From contig WGNR01000016.1 in assembly GCA_016124445.1 (NCBI GenBank), positions 1-64,000 on the forward strand: a DNA stretch of 64,000 bases. The letters are read 5' to 3'. Below, piece by piece: positions 55,751 to 63,709 of this stretch (the stretch's first letter is position 1; each line of letters opens with the position of its first letter). The position numbers were made by a program, and so were the translations under genes. This DNA comes from a bacterium (lineage in GTDB: Bacteria > Planctomycetota > Planctomycetia > Pirellulales > Pirellulaceae). The notes under the pieces were generated by a model. The model saw only the letters and a list, made by a program, of their open reading frames with translations, did no database searches and had not been told where the DNA came from.

Positions 55751-56863
55751 ATGTCCCGCCACTCATCGATTTTGCTTGCGACCCTGGTTGTGTCGCTTCT
55801 GTCAATTCAACACGCGACTGCCCAGCAGCAAAGTCGCGAAGATTTGGTGGTCCGACAGTCGACGACCGTCCTCAACGAAATCATGTCGATTCCTGCCTCC
55901 GGTATTCCGCACGTGATGCTGGAAAAAGCGGAAGGGGTTGTCATCATTCCGAACATGATCAAAGGAGGCTTTGTCGTCGGAGTGCGGCATGGACGCGGCG
56001 TCGTGCTGGTTCGCGACGAAAACCGGGCCTGGCAACCTCCCCAGTTCGTGACCATGACCGGCGGAAGCGTGGGATGGCAGGCTGGTATTCAGGCAACCGA
56101 CGTCGTGCTGGTCTTTGAAACGCGCAAGAGCATTGAAGGACTTCTCAACGGCAAATTCACCATTGGTGTCGATGCTGCGGCCAGTGCCGGGCCGGTCGGA
56201 AGAAATGCTTCCGCAGGGACCGATCTGACGTTGGCCAGCGAGATCTACTCGTACAGTCGCAGCCGCGGTTTGTTCGTCGGGGCCTCGGTCGATGGGAGTT
56301 CGCTGCAGATCGATACACTCGCCAATCGAAATTACTACAGTGGTACCGGCCTGACGCCCACCGGGCAGCAAGCGACCAATACGCCGGTCCTTCCGGCGTC
56401 GGCGGTGCAGTTGCTTTCCACGGTCGCTAAGTACGCAGATAACGTCGTCGTGGAACCACAGCAAGTCGGAGGCTACGAACCGCAGCCGCAGCAAGTGGAA
56501 CTGGCTCCCGCCATGCCGGTCCAAAGTGGAATTGGAATCGATCAACTACGGATGGAGCTCGCCGCGGCCTCGAACCGTCTGGGCAGCGTGCTCGACGACC
56601 AGTGGAAGGCCTACCTGGCGTTGCCCAAGGAAGTTTACGAGCAAGGTCCGCATCCCAATCCGCAAGTATTGCAGGCCGCCATCGCGCGCTACGACCAAGT
56701 GGCGGGCAATACTGCCTATGCTCCGCTGACCCAGCGGCCTGACTTCCAGCATGTGCATGGTTTGCTGATTACCTACACGGATGCGTTGGCCGCCATGGCC
56801 AGAGAAAACGGAGCCATCAAACTGCCGCCACCTCCGGGGACAACCCTGGCGGCGCCGCAATAG
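55751..56863 (+). CDS. Secreted SYLF-domain lipid-binding protein
   Basis: A 370-aa exported protein. After the signal peptide ('MSRHSSILLATLVVSLLSIQHATA'), residues about 30-215 form an SYLF (DUF500/Ysc84-type) domain with 'MLEKAEGVVIIPNMIKGGFVVG', 'VSWQ-like GGSVGWQAGIQATDVVLVF' and 'EIYSYSRSRGLFVGASVDG'. SYLF domains bind phosphoinositide-like lipids; in bacteria the role is unclear. The Pro/Gln-rich second half ends with a helical domain (about 255-345). Strong AGGAGGAGG ribosome site, so high expression is likely. A terminator follows. Confidence 0.92.
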   Translation: MSRHSSILLATLVVSLLSIQHATAQQQSREDLVVRQSTTVLNEIMSIPASGIPHVMLEKAEGVVIIPNMIKGGFVVGVRHGRGVVLVRDENRAWQPPQFVTMTGGSVGWQAGIQATDVVLVFETRKSIEGLLNGKFTIGVDAAASAGPVGRNASAGTDLTLASEIYSYSRSRGLFVGASVDGSSLQIDTLANRNYYSGTGLTPTGQQATNTPVLPASAVQLLSTVAKYADNVVVEPQQVGGYEPQPQQVELAPAMPVQSGIGIDQLRMELAAASNRLGSVLDDQWKAYLALPKEVYEQGPHPNPQVLQAAIARYDQVAGNTAYAPLTQRPDFQHVHGLLITYTDALAAMARENGAIKLPPPPGTTLAAPQ

Positions 56864-56893
56864 GCTTGTCGCAAGCCATTTCAAGAAGCAGCA

Positions 56894-56923
56894 AAAGGGC
56901 GTCGTTTGACGCCCTTTCTTTTT
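56894..56923 (+). terminator. Rho-independent terminator after the SYLF gene
   Basis: A 10-bp stem AAAGGGCGTC / GACGCCCTTT with GTTT loop, followed by CTTTTT. Confidence 0.9.
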
Positions 56924-56987
56924 GCGAGTTGTCACCATCCGTGGCAATTAGCTTGCTTAGTCTTAGTGTTCTGTATACACTTATGGT

Positions 56988-57608
56988 ATGAATTCAATCA
57001 ATCTTTGGCTTATTCATCCTAAACAGGAAATGTGTGCTGCATTTGAGCAGCGATTTGAAGATCTTCCAGGCGTCCGCGTGATCCAATCTCGGTTTGAGGA
57101 CCTCCCGCCGCATGACTGCTTTGTCACCGCCGCAAATTCTTTCGGAATGATGACCGCGGGTATCGATGCCGCCGTGGTTCGCTACTTTGGAGAGCGAATC
57201 ATGCGAAGTGTTCAATTTCGAATCATGAACGAGTATCTGGGCGAACAGCCCGTCGGTACGGCATTTCTTTTAGAGACAGGCGATCGATCGATTCCGTTCC
57301 TGTGCCATGCCCCTACGATGCGCGTGCCGGGCGGAATTGATGGCACGGATAAGGTCTATTCCGCGACTTGGGCGGCATTGCTGGCGATCTACAACCACAA
57401 CGCCAAAGATGCGAAGAAAATTGAAACTGTGGCATTCCCGGCATTTGGAGCCGGCTTCGGCGGTGTGAGTTACTCAGAATCGGCTCGACAAATGGCGGCA
57501 GCCTATCGCCTATTTCTAGACCCGCCTCATCGGCTTGATTGGGATTGGGTTGCCTCTCGCGAGAAGGCAATCCGCTATGACGGTAAAAAGATCGTTGTCC
57601 GCAACTAA
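56988..57608 (+). CDS. Macro-domain protein
   Basis: A 206-aa single-domain macro protein. 'DCFVTAANSFGMMTAGIDAAV' (ADP-ribose-binding loop 1) and 'VAFPAFGAGFGGVSYSESARQM' (loop 2) are present. Macro domains bind or remove ADP-ribose or related nucleotides. The fold is not fused to other domains. It ends overlapping the convergent YjbQ gene by 4 nt. Confidence 0.9.
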   Translation: MNSINLWLIHPKQEMCAAFEQRFEDLPGVRVIQSRFEDLPPHDCFVTAANSFGMMTAGIDAAVVRYFGERIMRSVQFRIMNEYLGEQPVGTAFLLETGDRSIPFLCHAPTMRVPGGIDGTDKVYSATWAALLAIYNHNAKDAKKIETVAFPAFGAGFGGVSYSESARQMAAAYRLFLDPPHRLDWDWVASREKAIRYDGKKIVVRN

Positions 57609-58030
57609 CGACGCTCGCCCTGGATCGTGAGTACAAGTCGCCGGCCGCTGGCGTGGTTGCGATGCTCGCACAGGTAAATGCCCTGCCAGATTCCGAGATT
57701 GAGTCGACCGTCGGTGATCGGGATCGTCACGCTGCTGCCGAGCATGGCGGCTTTGATGTGGGCGGGCATATCGTCTGGCCCCTCCATCGTATGGATGTAG
57801 GGAAAGCTTTCTGGGGCGATCTTGGAAAACGCCATCTCAAGATCTTCTCGGACATCGGGATCGGCGTTCTCGTTAATGCTCAGGCTGGCCGACGTATGCT
57901 GGATGAAGACGTGTAGAATTCCGACCTCAATTTCGGCTAGTTCAGGAAGCTGGCTGACGATCTCTCGGGTCACCAGGTGAAAGCCACGGGTTTGTCGTCC
58001 AAGGGTGATTTCTTTTTGAATCCAGGGCAT
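57605..58030 (-). CDS. YjbQ/UPF0047-family protein
   Basis: A 141-aa protein, the usual length of the YjbQ (UPF0047) family. Signatures are 'LHVFIQHTSASLSINENADPDVREDLE' with the conserved His and Asn/Asp, 'PYIHTMEGPDDMPAHIKAAMLG' and 'LGIWQGIYLCEHRN'. Some members act as secondary thiamine-phosphate synthase in vitro, but the natural role is unknown. ATG 58030 is chosen; the ORF extends upstream to 58138 without family similarity. Confidence 0.92.
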   Translation of the reverse strand: MPWIQKEITLGRQTRGFHLVTREIVSQLPELAEIEVGILHVFIQHTSASLSINENADPDVREDLEMAFSKIAPESFPYIHTMEGPDDMPAHIKAAMLGSSVTIPITDGRLNLGIWQGIYLCEHRNHASGRRLVLTIQGERR

Positions 58031-58222
58031 CGATTCCCCCAAAATGGGACTGTCAGGGCGATAAAAAATGAGAGTGAGGAAAAAACTTTTCGCAAGGGGG
58101 CTTGCGGGTTGTTCGCCAAACTTTATCCAACCGGTCAAATTTATGGAACCAGGCCGGCGAACCCTTAGGGGAAGCTAGGCCTCCTCTAATTGGAGCCTAG
58201 TGCTGCCGTTGTCCCTTGTCGA

Positions 58223-58279
58223 CTATCGGCCAGCCGATAGATCTGACACCGGCTTGACCGGTGGGCCGCAATATGCGGC
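58223..58279. other. Three consecutive hairpins
   Basis: CTATCGGC-CA-GCCGATAG (58223-58240), CACCGG-CTTGA-CCGGTG (58247-58263) and GCCGCA-ATA-TGCGGC (58265-58279, followed by GTTTT). They may be operator or RNA structure elements; the last could stop transcription weakly on plus. Confidence 0.5.
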
Positions 58280-58333
58280 GTTTTCCGGGGTTATCGGATC
58301 GCCGCAGTGTCGATTTCCCTGTGGAAAATTCTA

Positions 58334-58363
58334 TTGACACGTAAAGCGATCGATAAATAATCG
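58334..58363 (+). promoter_or_regulatory. Possible sigma-70-type promoter
   Basis: Perfect TTGACA at 58334-58339 followed by an AT-rich stretch (ATAAATAATC) at 17-18 nt. The -10 match is poor, so this is tentative. Confidence 0.3.
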
Positions 58364-58747
58364 TGTGCTTGATCGAAACCTTGGAGGATCCATAGGGGAG
58401 ATCAGCGACCTAGATCTCAGGACACCTCGACCCACAAGAAATTACACATTTTTAATGGTCGAAGTGAAGGTCGTCGGCACAGCAAGCCGAGAACTGTTGG
58501 GTCAAGAGCCCAACTGCTCGATTTGTACCGCATACTTGTGATGCGGCAACGTGCTGTCTTGCGAGCGAATGGATATTGCTCTGAATACCCACCATGGAAT
58601 GCCAACAAACGGCCAGCTAGCTCAGCTACTTAGCAAACGCAGCTAATTTTGTCGGCTCTCCCTGTTTAATACAAACCGTTTGGCCTCGAAGGCCGTACGC
58701 ACATCACACCCAAGTGCGAATCAAGTGGAAAGTAGGTGTTAACCAAG

Positions 58748-58972
58748 ATGCAGAAGATTAAGAACGTTTTTGATGCCATTCTGAAGTTCGGTCACGACGA
58801 GGATTTCGTTCCCGATGCTGGTGACGAGTTCATCCCAACCGACGCTCCGGCCGGTTCGGAAGCAAAGATCGAAGTTCTCCGCCGCCGCGTCGAGCAAGGC
58901 TTGCCGCTGTGGCACGACGAAGACCGTTGCGACTACTCCGGTTTGACGGGTGCTATCCGTCCGCGTGAGTAA
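58748..58972 (+). CDS. Small conserved-looking protein (74 aa)
   Basis: A 74-aa acidic protein starting 'MQKIKNVFDAILKFG', with a Gly/Pro/Asp-rich middle ('DAGDEFIPTDAPAGSEA') and 'WHDEDRCDYSGLTGAIRP' at the end. No membrane segment or signal peptide. A strong terminator follows. Its short length and isolated position after a long leader resemble small regulatory or stress proteins. No family recognised. ATG 58748 is preferred; GTG 58736 lies in frame. Confidence 0.65.
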   Translation: MQKIKNVFDAILKFGHDEDFVPDAGDEFIPTDAPAGSEAKIEVLRRRVEQGLPLWHDEDRCDYSGLTGAIRPRE

Positions 58973-59007
58973 TCTCGACGAGTCAACGTATCGAATAATA
59001 CAAGATG

Positions 59008-59041
59008 AATGAGGGGTGTTGTAGCACCCCTCATTTTTTTA
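59008..59041 (+). terminator. Rho-independent terminator after the 74-aa gene
   Basis: Stem AATGAGGGGTG / CACCCCTCATT, 6-nt loop, followed by seven Ts. Confidence 0.92.
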
Positions 59042-59078
59042 TGCGCTGTCGGTGAGACGTCCCGCTGTCGCGTCTCTC

Positions 59079-59182
59079 GTAGGATGACTACCAACGTCCA
59101 GAACGGCCGGCCATTTCGGTCCGTCTGACGTGCCTGTCCAGCGATCATGGCTCTCGCTTGGTACCGGTTGTAGCCATCCTAC
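59079..59182. repeat. 104-bp imperfect inverted-repeat element
   Basis: Left arm GTAGGATGACTACCAAC (59079-59095) and right arm GTTGTAGCCATCCTAC (59167-59182) pair with one mismatch and one bulge. Length and GTAGG ends match the element at 39719-39815. Confidence 0.6.
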
Positions 59183-59214
59183 TTCGTCCGCAATCACGCC
59201 CACCGCCGGCGTGA

Positions 59215-59460
59215 TTAGGCCGCGATACGCATCGGTTTCGGGGCCGGCTGGTCGACTTCCTGGGTGAAGACCAGCGTGATCCGTTCTTCTTCCTCGATGC
59301 TTTCCAGATCGTGGACTTCCAGCTCGTCGCGGAGGATCAGCAGATTGGATGGTGCTTGAATACCAAGGCGAACTTTGTCGGCGCCTACTTTGACGACCGT
59401 GATCAGAATCTCGTCGCCGAGCCGAAGTTTTTCACCTTCCTTGCGGGAAAGGACTAGCAT
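59215..59460 (-). CDS. csrA: Carbon storage regulator CsrA
   Basis: An 81-aa post-transcriptional regulator that binds GGA motifs in mRNA leaders as a homodimer. 'MLVLSRKEGEKLRLGDEILITVVKV' is the N-terminal strand with RNA-binding residues, followed by 'DKVRLGIQAPSNLLILRDEL' carrying the conserved Arg. The C-terminus is about 20 residues longer than E. coli CsrA (61 aa). The GGAGG ribosome site (9 nt upstream) is itself a CsrA-type GGA, so autoregulation is possible. A small gene lies 97 nt upstream on the same strand. Confidence 0.96.
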   Translation of the reverse strand: MLVLSRKEGEKLRLGDEILITVVKVGADKVRLGIQAPSNLLILRDELEVHDLESIEEEERITLVFTQEVDQPAPKPMRIAA

Positions 59461-59557
59461 ATGAATAAACCTCCATGTTTATGCGGATATCAGTTTTTGA
59501 GGGATTAGCCAGGAAACATGTGACGTGCGGCCAGTCCGTTGGCCGCGGCTACCTTGG

Positions 59558-59851
59558 TTAGGCAGCCACTTGCAGGGCGGTGGAACTCGATAGCTGCGTT
59601 CTCAGGAACCGCTCGCCACTGGCTCCGTAGAACAGAATCGTGTTCGTGTCGGTTTCCCAGATTGCGGTGCATTTGACGCTACGAGGGCCATGCAAGCAGA
59701 AATAGATCCCGCAAGGATCATCCGCTCGCACGATCACGCGCTCGGTCATGGGAAAGACGCCCGGCTCGAGTTGTTCTTTGTCACATAGAATCTGGTAAAT
59801 GTACTGCCGAAGGTGTTCCAACTGCGTGAAACACGGGGTCTCAGCGGTCAT
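59558..59851 (-). CDS. Small hypothetical protein upstream of csrA
   Basis: A 97-aa protein with 'CFTQLEHLRQYIYQILCD' helix, 'VFPMTERVIVRADDPCGIYFCLHGP' and 'AIWETDTNTILFYGASGERFL'. No signal peptide or membrane helix; four cysteines. Position directly before csrA suggests co-transcription, and small proteins like this are often found there in planctomycetes, though the family is not named here. TTG 59890 extends the ORF; ATG 59851 is preferred. Confidence 0.7.
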   Translation of the reverse strand: MTAETPCFTQLEHLRQYIYQILCDKEQLEPGVFPMTERVIVRADDPCGIYFCLHGPRSVKCTAIWETDTNTILFYGASGERFLRTQLSSSTALQVAA

Positions 59852-60020
59852 AGGTTGGGGAAACTCCGTATCGATCCAGCCGGATCTCAATCGCCATCGA
59901 GAATGGGCTGGTTGGGTGGTTTGGGTTAAGTGTTTGCAAAATTAGGTATCGGCACTCTGGGCCGCAAAGTTTGACATAGATAGGCTGGGAAATATGGGAA
60001 ATATTTGTTCGGTGCGCGAA

Positions 60021-60053
60021 CAAAAAGCCTGAGTGCGGCGAGCACTCAGGCTT
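60021..60053 (-). terminator. Terminator of the DUF6807 gene
   Basis: Read on minus: AAGCCTGAGTGC / GCACTCAGGCTT stem with 5-nt loop, then a short T-run. Confidence 0.85.
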
Positions 60054-60135
60054 GAGTAGAAATCCAAGTTTTTCACACGCCAATCGGCTTACAGTTTTGA
60101 TTTGCTGTGATGGCAGGCTGAGATCGTCTTAAAGG

Positions 60136-61074
60136 CTATTTCTCGACCTTCTCGTAGCGCGAAAACGCTTCGGCTACGTCCGCCTCCTCAGTCGTCCCTT
60201 CGTGCAGTAGAACGCGATAGCGGAGGTTCATTTCTTCGCCTGGCTTGATGGTGTGATCGCCCGCCCCCTTCTCTTTCTTTTCGAAGTCATGAACGCCGAA
60301 AGGATTCGCGGCGAACAGGCCATACGTGCGGACATGCCAGTAGGTCGGATAGTTGTAGCTTGAAGGGTGGTTCATGATCGTGATCCCGACCGTCTTGTCG
60401 TCGACCGGACCGTAGTAGTCGACCCATGCCGAACGCTTACCCCACGCGTCTTTGTCTTTTACGCCGCTGTCGTTGACGATCGTGCCCCCCAGCTTTTCGT
60501 CGACTTTCATTGTGCCGGCGATTCGCATGCCGAAGGCGCCTTCCTTGGTGTCGCCGAAGGTAACCGGCTCGTCGACCGGTGTCACGGTTACGTCGTAGTC
60601 GAAGTACTGGCGTCCTTTGTCGTGGCCGAAAGTAATCGTGCGGCGATCTTTGCAGACCACTTTACCCTCAGGTGTTTCCCAGCGATTGACCGAGACGATC
60701 TGTGCCGTGTCGCCATCGGTCACCTTCTCGAACTTCTCGTGGTAGATCTTGCCCGTTACGCCTTCTTTTTCCGCCCAGAAGTCGGTGCCATTCACGTTGC
60801 CGTGGGTGAACCAGACGCTGCGATGGTGCGGGTGATCGCTCTTTTCATGCTCGATGGCCGGCTCGATCGGGTAGTGGCGGGTCATCGCAACGCCGCCTGG
60901 GCCCAGCAGGGGGTAAAGAATCGGCTTCGCGCCGCTCATCTTCAGATAGCGCGTCAGCAGCTTGCCGTCGTAGTGAACCGTCAGGCCGTCGTCCTCTTGG
61001 ACGATCTCGTAACTACCGGCAAATGCGAGGGAACTGAATGTGAAAACCAGCAGAAGGCTCAACAGGCGGATCAT
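60136..61074 (-). CDS. Secreted DUF6807 (PmoA-like) protein
   Basis: A 312-aa exported protein of the DUF6807/PmoA-like family common in planctomycetes. Signal peptide 'MIRLLSLLLVFTFSSLAFA' from ATG 61074 (AAGGAT about 10 nt upstream). Typical blocks are 'SDHPHHRSVWFTHGNVNG' (His-rich, probable active-site region), 'EKEGVTGKIYHEKFE' and 'GAFGMRIAGTM'. The annotation 'PmoA' refers to a family name; this is not particulate methane monooxygenase. Function unknown, likely periplasmic. Confidence 0.9.
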   Translation of the reverse strand: MIRLLSLLLVFTFSSLAFAGSYEIVQEDDGLTVHYDGKLLTRYLKMSGAKPILYPLLGPGGVAMTRHYPIEPAIEHEKSDHPHHRSVWFTHGNVNGTDFWAEKEGVTGKIYHEKFEKVTDGDTAQIVSVNRWETPEGKVVCKDRRTITFGHDKGRQYFDYDVTVTPVDEPVTFGDTKEGAFGMRIAGTMKVDEKLGGTIVNDSGVKDKDAWGKRSAWVDYYGPVDDKTVGITIMNHPSSYNYPTYWHVRTYGLFAANPFGVHDFEKKEKGAGDHTIKPGEEMNLRYRVLLHEGTTEEADVAEAFSRYEKVEK

Positions 61075-61172
61075 GCGGGGATATCCTTGCGATTTCAGGG
61101 GGGGATGACCAGTGCGGCAATTAGCAACTGGTTTCATCCTACCTGAGAGATATTCCGCATTCCAGCATTGGC

Positions 61173-61943
61173 CTACTTTTGGGCGGTCGAGAACGCCGGC
61201 CGGACGAATTCGTCGAAATCGACCGCTCGGGCCTTCGTCAGGTCGGTTTCCAGCAATTGGATCAGCTTCTCGTCATCAGCATTGGCCTTCCAGCGATACT
61301 GATGCATGCTCCGCAGCGAGATCGTCTTGGTGGGGTCGGCATACCGGACCGTCTTGTGAACTTGCGTCGGCAAGGCTCCTCGGGACCGAATCTGATTGTT
61401 CAACTCGATCCGGGCCTGGGGGAGATCGCTGGCCGCACAAATGAAGTTCAGCTGGGCCGACCAATCGCAGAACCGGGCGTACGCATCAACCGTCGGCTGA
61501 GCCGAAACGGGCTGTAGATCCGCTTCATAAGACAGCGGGTCCCCTTCCATCTTCAATACCTGCGTTTGCGGGTCGTAGTTGGTTTGAAAGCTAGGATCCT
61601 TCAGAAATTGCCACAGCGGCTGATCGGGAAAACGCCCATGGGTTTTGAAAAATGCCGATCGCTGCAGCACGTTCTGTGTCGACATCGTCAGCTTGACTTG
61701 TCGCTGGGGATCCAACAGGGTTAGTTGCCCCGTATCGAAGTCGATGATCGTAGCTTGCCGGGGCGGCGTAGTGACAACGTCATACACCTTGGCCCCTTTA
61801 AAGATGGTTTGATAGGTGACCACCGGCGACCGTTCGTTTCCGCGATAAACTTGCGTGGTGACTTGAAAATCGGCGGCAGAGCTTGCGCCGACGAGCGAAA
61901 GCCAAATAGCTGCAGCGGCAGTTAGCAGTGCGTAAGTTTTCAC
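61173..61943 (-). CDS. Secreted hypothetical protein
   Basis: A 256-aa exported protein: signal peptide 'MKTYALLTAAAAIWLSLVGASSA', then a beta-rich half ('FQVTTQVYRGNERSPVVTYQTIFKGAKVYDVVT', 'ATIIDFDTGQLTLLDPQRQVKL') reminiscent of LolA/LolB-like lipid-carrier folds, and a C-terminal helical part. The resemblance is weak. No neighbour gives a function. Confidence 0.75.
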   Translation of the reverse strand: MKTYALLTAAAAIWLSLVGASSAADFQVTTQVYRGNERSPVVTYQTIFKGAKVYDVVTTPPRQATIIDFDTGQLTLLDPQRQVKLTMSTQNVLQRSAFFKTHGRFPDQPLWQFLKDPSFQTNYDPQTQVLKMEGDPLSYEADLQPVSAQPTVDAYARFCDWSAQLNFICAASDLPQARIELNNQIRSRGALPTQVHKTVRYADPTKTISLRSMHQYRWKANADDEKLIQLLETDLTKARAVDFDEFVRPAFSTAQK

Positions 61944-62035
61944 GACAGGTCCACTTCAGAAAGAGGGTTGCGCGGGTAAGTCATCGATGCTTGGCCGAAA
62001 CCTTACCCAATGACTGCCTGACGCGTCCAGACGAA

Positions 62036-63067
62036 TCAAGCTGTCGCGAGCGTGCTAGCAATTCGCCGACTCTCGCGATCGGCGGCATAGATTGGCTCAG
62101 GCGAGCGGTGCCCGGCAAACGACCGCGAGACAACCTCCTGCATCTCGTCGGAGTCGATCCCATGGCCGATCGAAACGTACAGCGGATGCTTTGTCTTGGC
62201 ATGCGGCAAGATCGTGTAACCAAGGATGTCGTTGGCTTGATCCTTCGCCTCGACGATCGGCTCCCAAACGCCGGGGCTCAACTGGTCGGCGAGCATGACG
62301 CCGCAGATCTTCTTCTTGGCGATGCCGATTGTGGGAATCCCGGTCAGGCCCCCCAACATCGTCGCGATGCCCATTCGCCGAGGATGTAGCCGCCCGTTAC
62401 CATCCACCAGCAATAGATCCGGCAAGGTTCCTTCGGTCTGCATCTGGGCAAGAAGTTCCAGGTGCAGCGGCAATTCACGGAAGGCCAGGTAGCCCGTCAC
62501 GTACGGAAATCGTACCTCCTGGCAACGGGAAGCGTGTCCTAGAGGCGACGTTCCATCTGCCTCGAATCGGCTGCAAACGGCAACCGCCTGGTGGCCGGTG
62601 TAAGAAACATCGAGCCCGCCAATCGTCTGCACTGCATTCAAGTCCAAAGGGGCTGCTTGCGGACAGACGAACTCATTTTGCCAAGCCTTTAGCGCTGCTA
62701 GCGGGGCCTGGATTGCCGGCAGTTCGACTTGAAAGCGACCTAGTTCGACCTTTCCGCCAGAAACCACAACCCCTTCGTTTTGCAGCCGACGCTTCTTTTC
62801 GGATACGTCGCCGCTGAAATGGAGTCCGATTTCACCGGTCGAACGGACCACACGATGCGAGATCTCTGCCAACGGACAATCGGCTTCCAGCAGCCATGTG
62901 GCGACCCAGCGGCTGGCAGCTGTATCTCCCAAAGCTTGGGCCAATTGCCCGTAGGTGGCGACGGAACCTGACGGCACTTCGCGCATCTGCTTCGTGAGCG
63001 AGTCAACCAAATCCGGCACGCGCTCGTGAAAGGCATCCGCGACTTGGCGGAGATCCATGGCGGCCAT
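62036..63067 (-). CDS. Fusion of an alkyltransferase-like domain and endonuclease V
   Basis: A 343-aa two-domain DNA-repair protein. Residues 1-105 are an MGMT DNA-binding-type domain ('VPSGSVATYGQLAQALG', R53 in 'ASRWVATWLL', 'NEGVVV' end). The catalytic PCHRV site is here 'ISHRV': Cys is Ser70, so alkyl transfer is unlikely and the domain resembles ATL proteins that flag alkylated bases. Residues about 118-325 are endonuclease V with the catalytic D153 ('GLDVSY'), E198 ('FRELP'), D222 and H228 ('VDGNGRLHPR') and Lys250-251 in 'GIAKKKICG', which nicks DNA near deaminated purines. GGAAGG upstream of the ATG. A VanZ-like gene lies 16 nt upstream on the same strand. Confidence 0.92.
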   Translation of the reverse strand: MAAMDLRQVADAFHERVPDLVDSLTKQMREVPSGSVATYGQLAQALGDTAASRWVATWLLEADCPLAEISHRVVRSTGEIGLHFSGDVSEKKRRLQNEGVVVSGGKVELGRFQVELPAIQAPLAALKAWQNEFVCPQAAPLDLNAVQTIGGLDVSYTGHQAVAVCSRFEADGTSPLGHASRCQEVRFPYVTGYLAFRELPLHLELLAQMQTEGTLPDLLLVDGNGRLHPRRMGIATMLGGLTGIPTIGIAKKKICGVMLADQLSPGVWEPIVEAKDQANDILGYTILPHAKTKHPLYVSIGHGIDSDEMQEVVSRSFAGHRSPEPIYAADRESRRIASTLATA

Positions 63068-63083
63068 CCCTGCCTTCCCCTAA

Positions 63084-63494
63084 TTACTGCTTGGCGTCGC
63101 TTGGAGAAACCGTCTCAGGCGGAGCATTACCACGGAGCAATCCGACCAGGCTGACGCCAAGGGCCGCCCCAAACGTATCGGCCATCAGGTCCTGGGGATC
63201 GCAGTCTCGACCGGCCAGGGTTTGGGTCAATTCGTCGAAGATTCCCAGCCCGAACAAGATGCCCACGACCGCGAAAGCAAGCATGGTGGTTCTGCGGAAA
63301 TTCCACGCCCGCAGGGCAACCATGGCGGCGATGGCCAGGACGGCGTAGATCGTCGAGTGAACGACCTTGTCCGCGTGGGGGAACGCCAACTCGTCGACAT
63401 CGGCATGCAGCGGAACATGGGTCCCTGCGAACGCGATCGCCCACAATAGAACGAAGGCACCCGTAGCCAGAAGGGGCAGTTTTCGCAGCGACAT
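63084..63494 (-). CDS. VanZ-like membrane protein
   Basis: A 136-aa protein with four hydrophobic segments (about 8-26, 48-65, 72-90, 105-123) and the VanZ hallmarks 'PHADKVVHSTIYAVLAI' after the first helix and 'FDELTQTLAGRDCDPQDLMADTFGAALG' near the end. VanZ was first linked to teicoplanin resistance, but most members are of unknown function. It ends 16 nt before the ATL-EndoV gene, so the two are probably co-transcribed. Confidence 0.93.
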   Translation of the reverse strand: MSLRKLPLLATGAFVLLWAIAFAGTHVPLHADVDELAFPHADKVVHSTIYAVLAIAAMVALRAWNFRRTTMLAFAVVGILFGLGIFDELTQTLAGRDCDPQDLMADTFGAALGVSLVGLLRGNAPPETVSPSDAKQ

Positions 63495-63709
63495 GCAGGG
63501 AGTTCCCAGAGAGGATCACAAAACCAGTCTCCAGACTAGTCAACGCGGTCACACGAAACAACCGTGGTGTGCCTTGCGACGAAGGACGTGAATCCAGTAT
63601 GGTTTGTAACGATTCTGACGGTTTATTCTGGGGGATGCGGGGCGGCGCCCGAAGTGAAATCCCCAGCGACATTACGAACTTTCGAACCAACACAAGGCAC
63701 AAACCAAGC

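Larger units (their letters stand above)
58031..58747. other. Long structured intergenic region
   Basis: A 717-base gap between divergent YjbQ and a small plus-strand gene. It has three adjacent hairpins at 58223-58279, a TTGACA box at 58334, and several shorter stems (58498-58514, 58530-58547) in the probable leader of the small gene. No tRNA, 6S, SRP, tmRNA or RNase P signature was recognised. Confidence 0.5.

Noticed and set aside
58340..58740. CsrA-sequestering RNA in the gap before the 74-aa gene
   Set aside because: GGA triplets are about as frequent as chance would give, so the idea was not carried as a feature.
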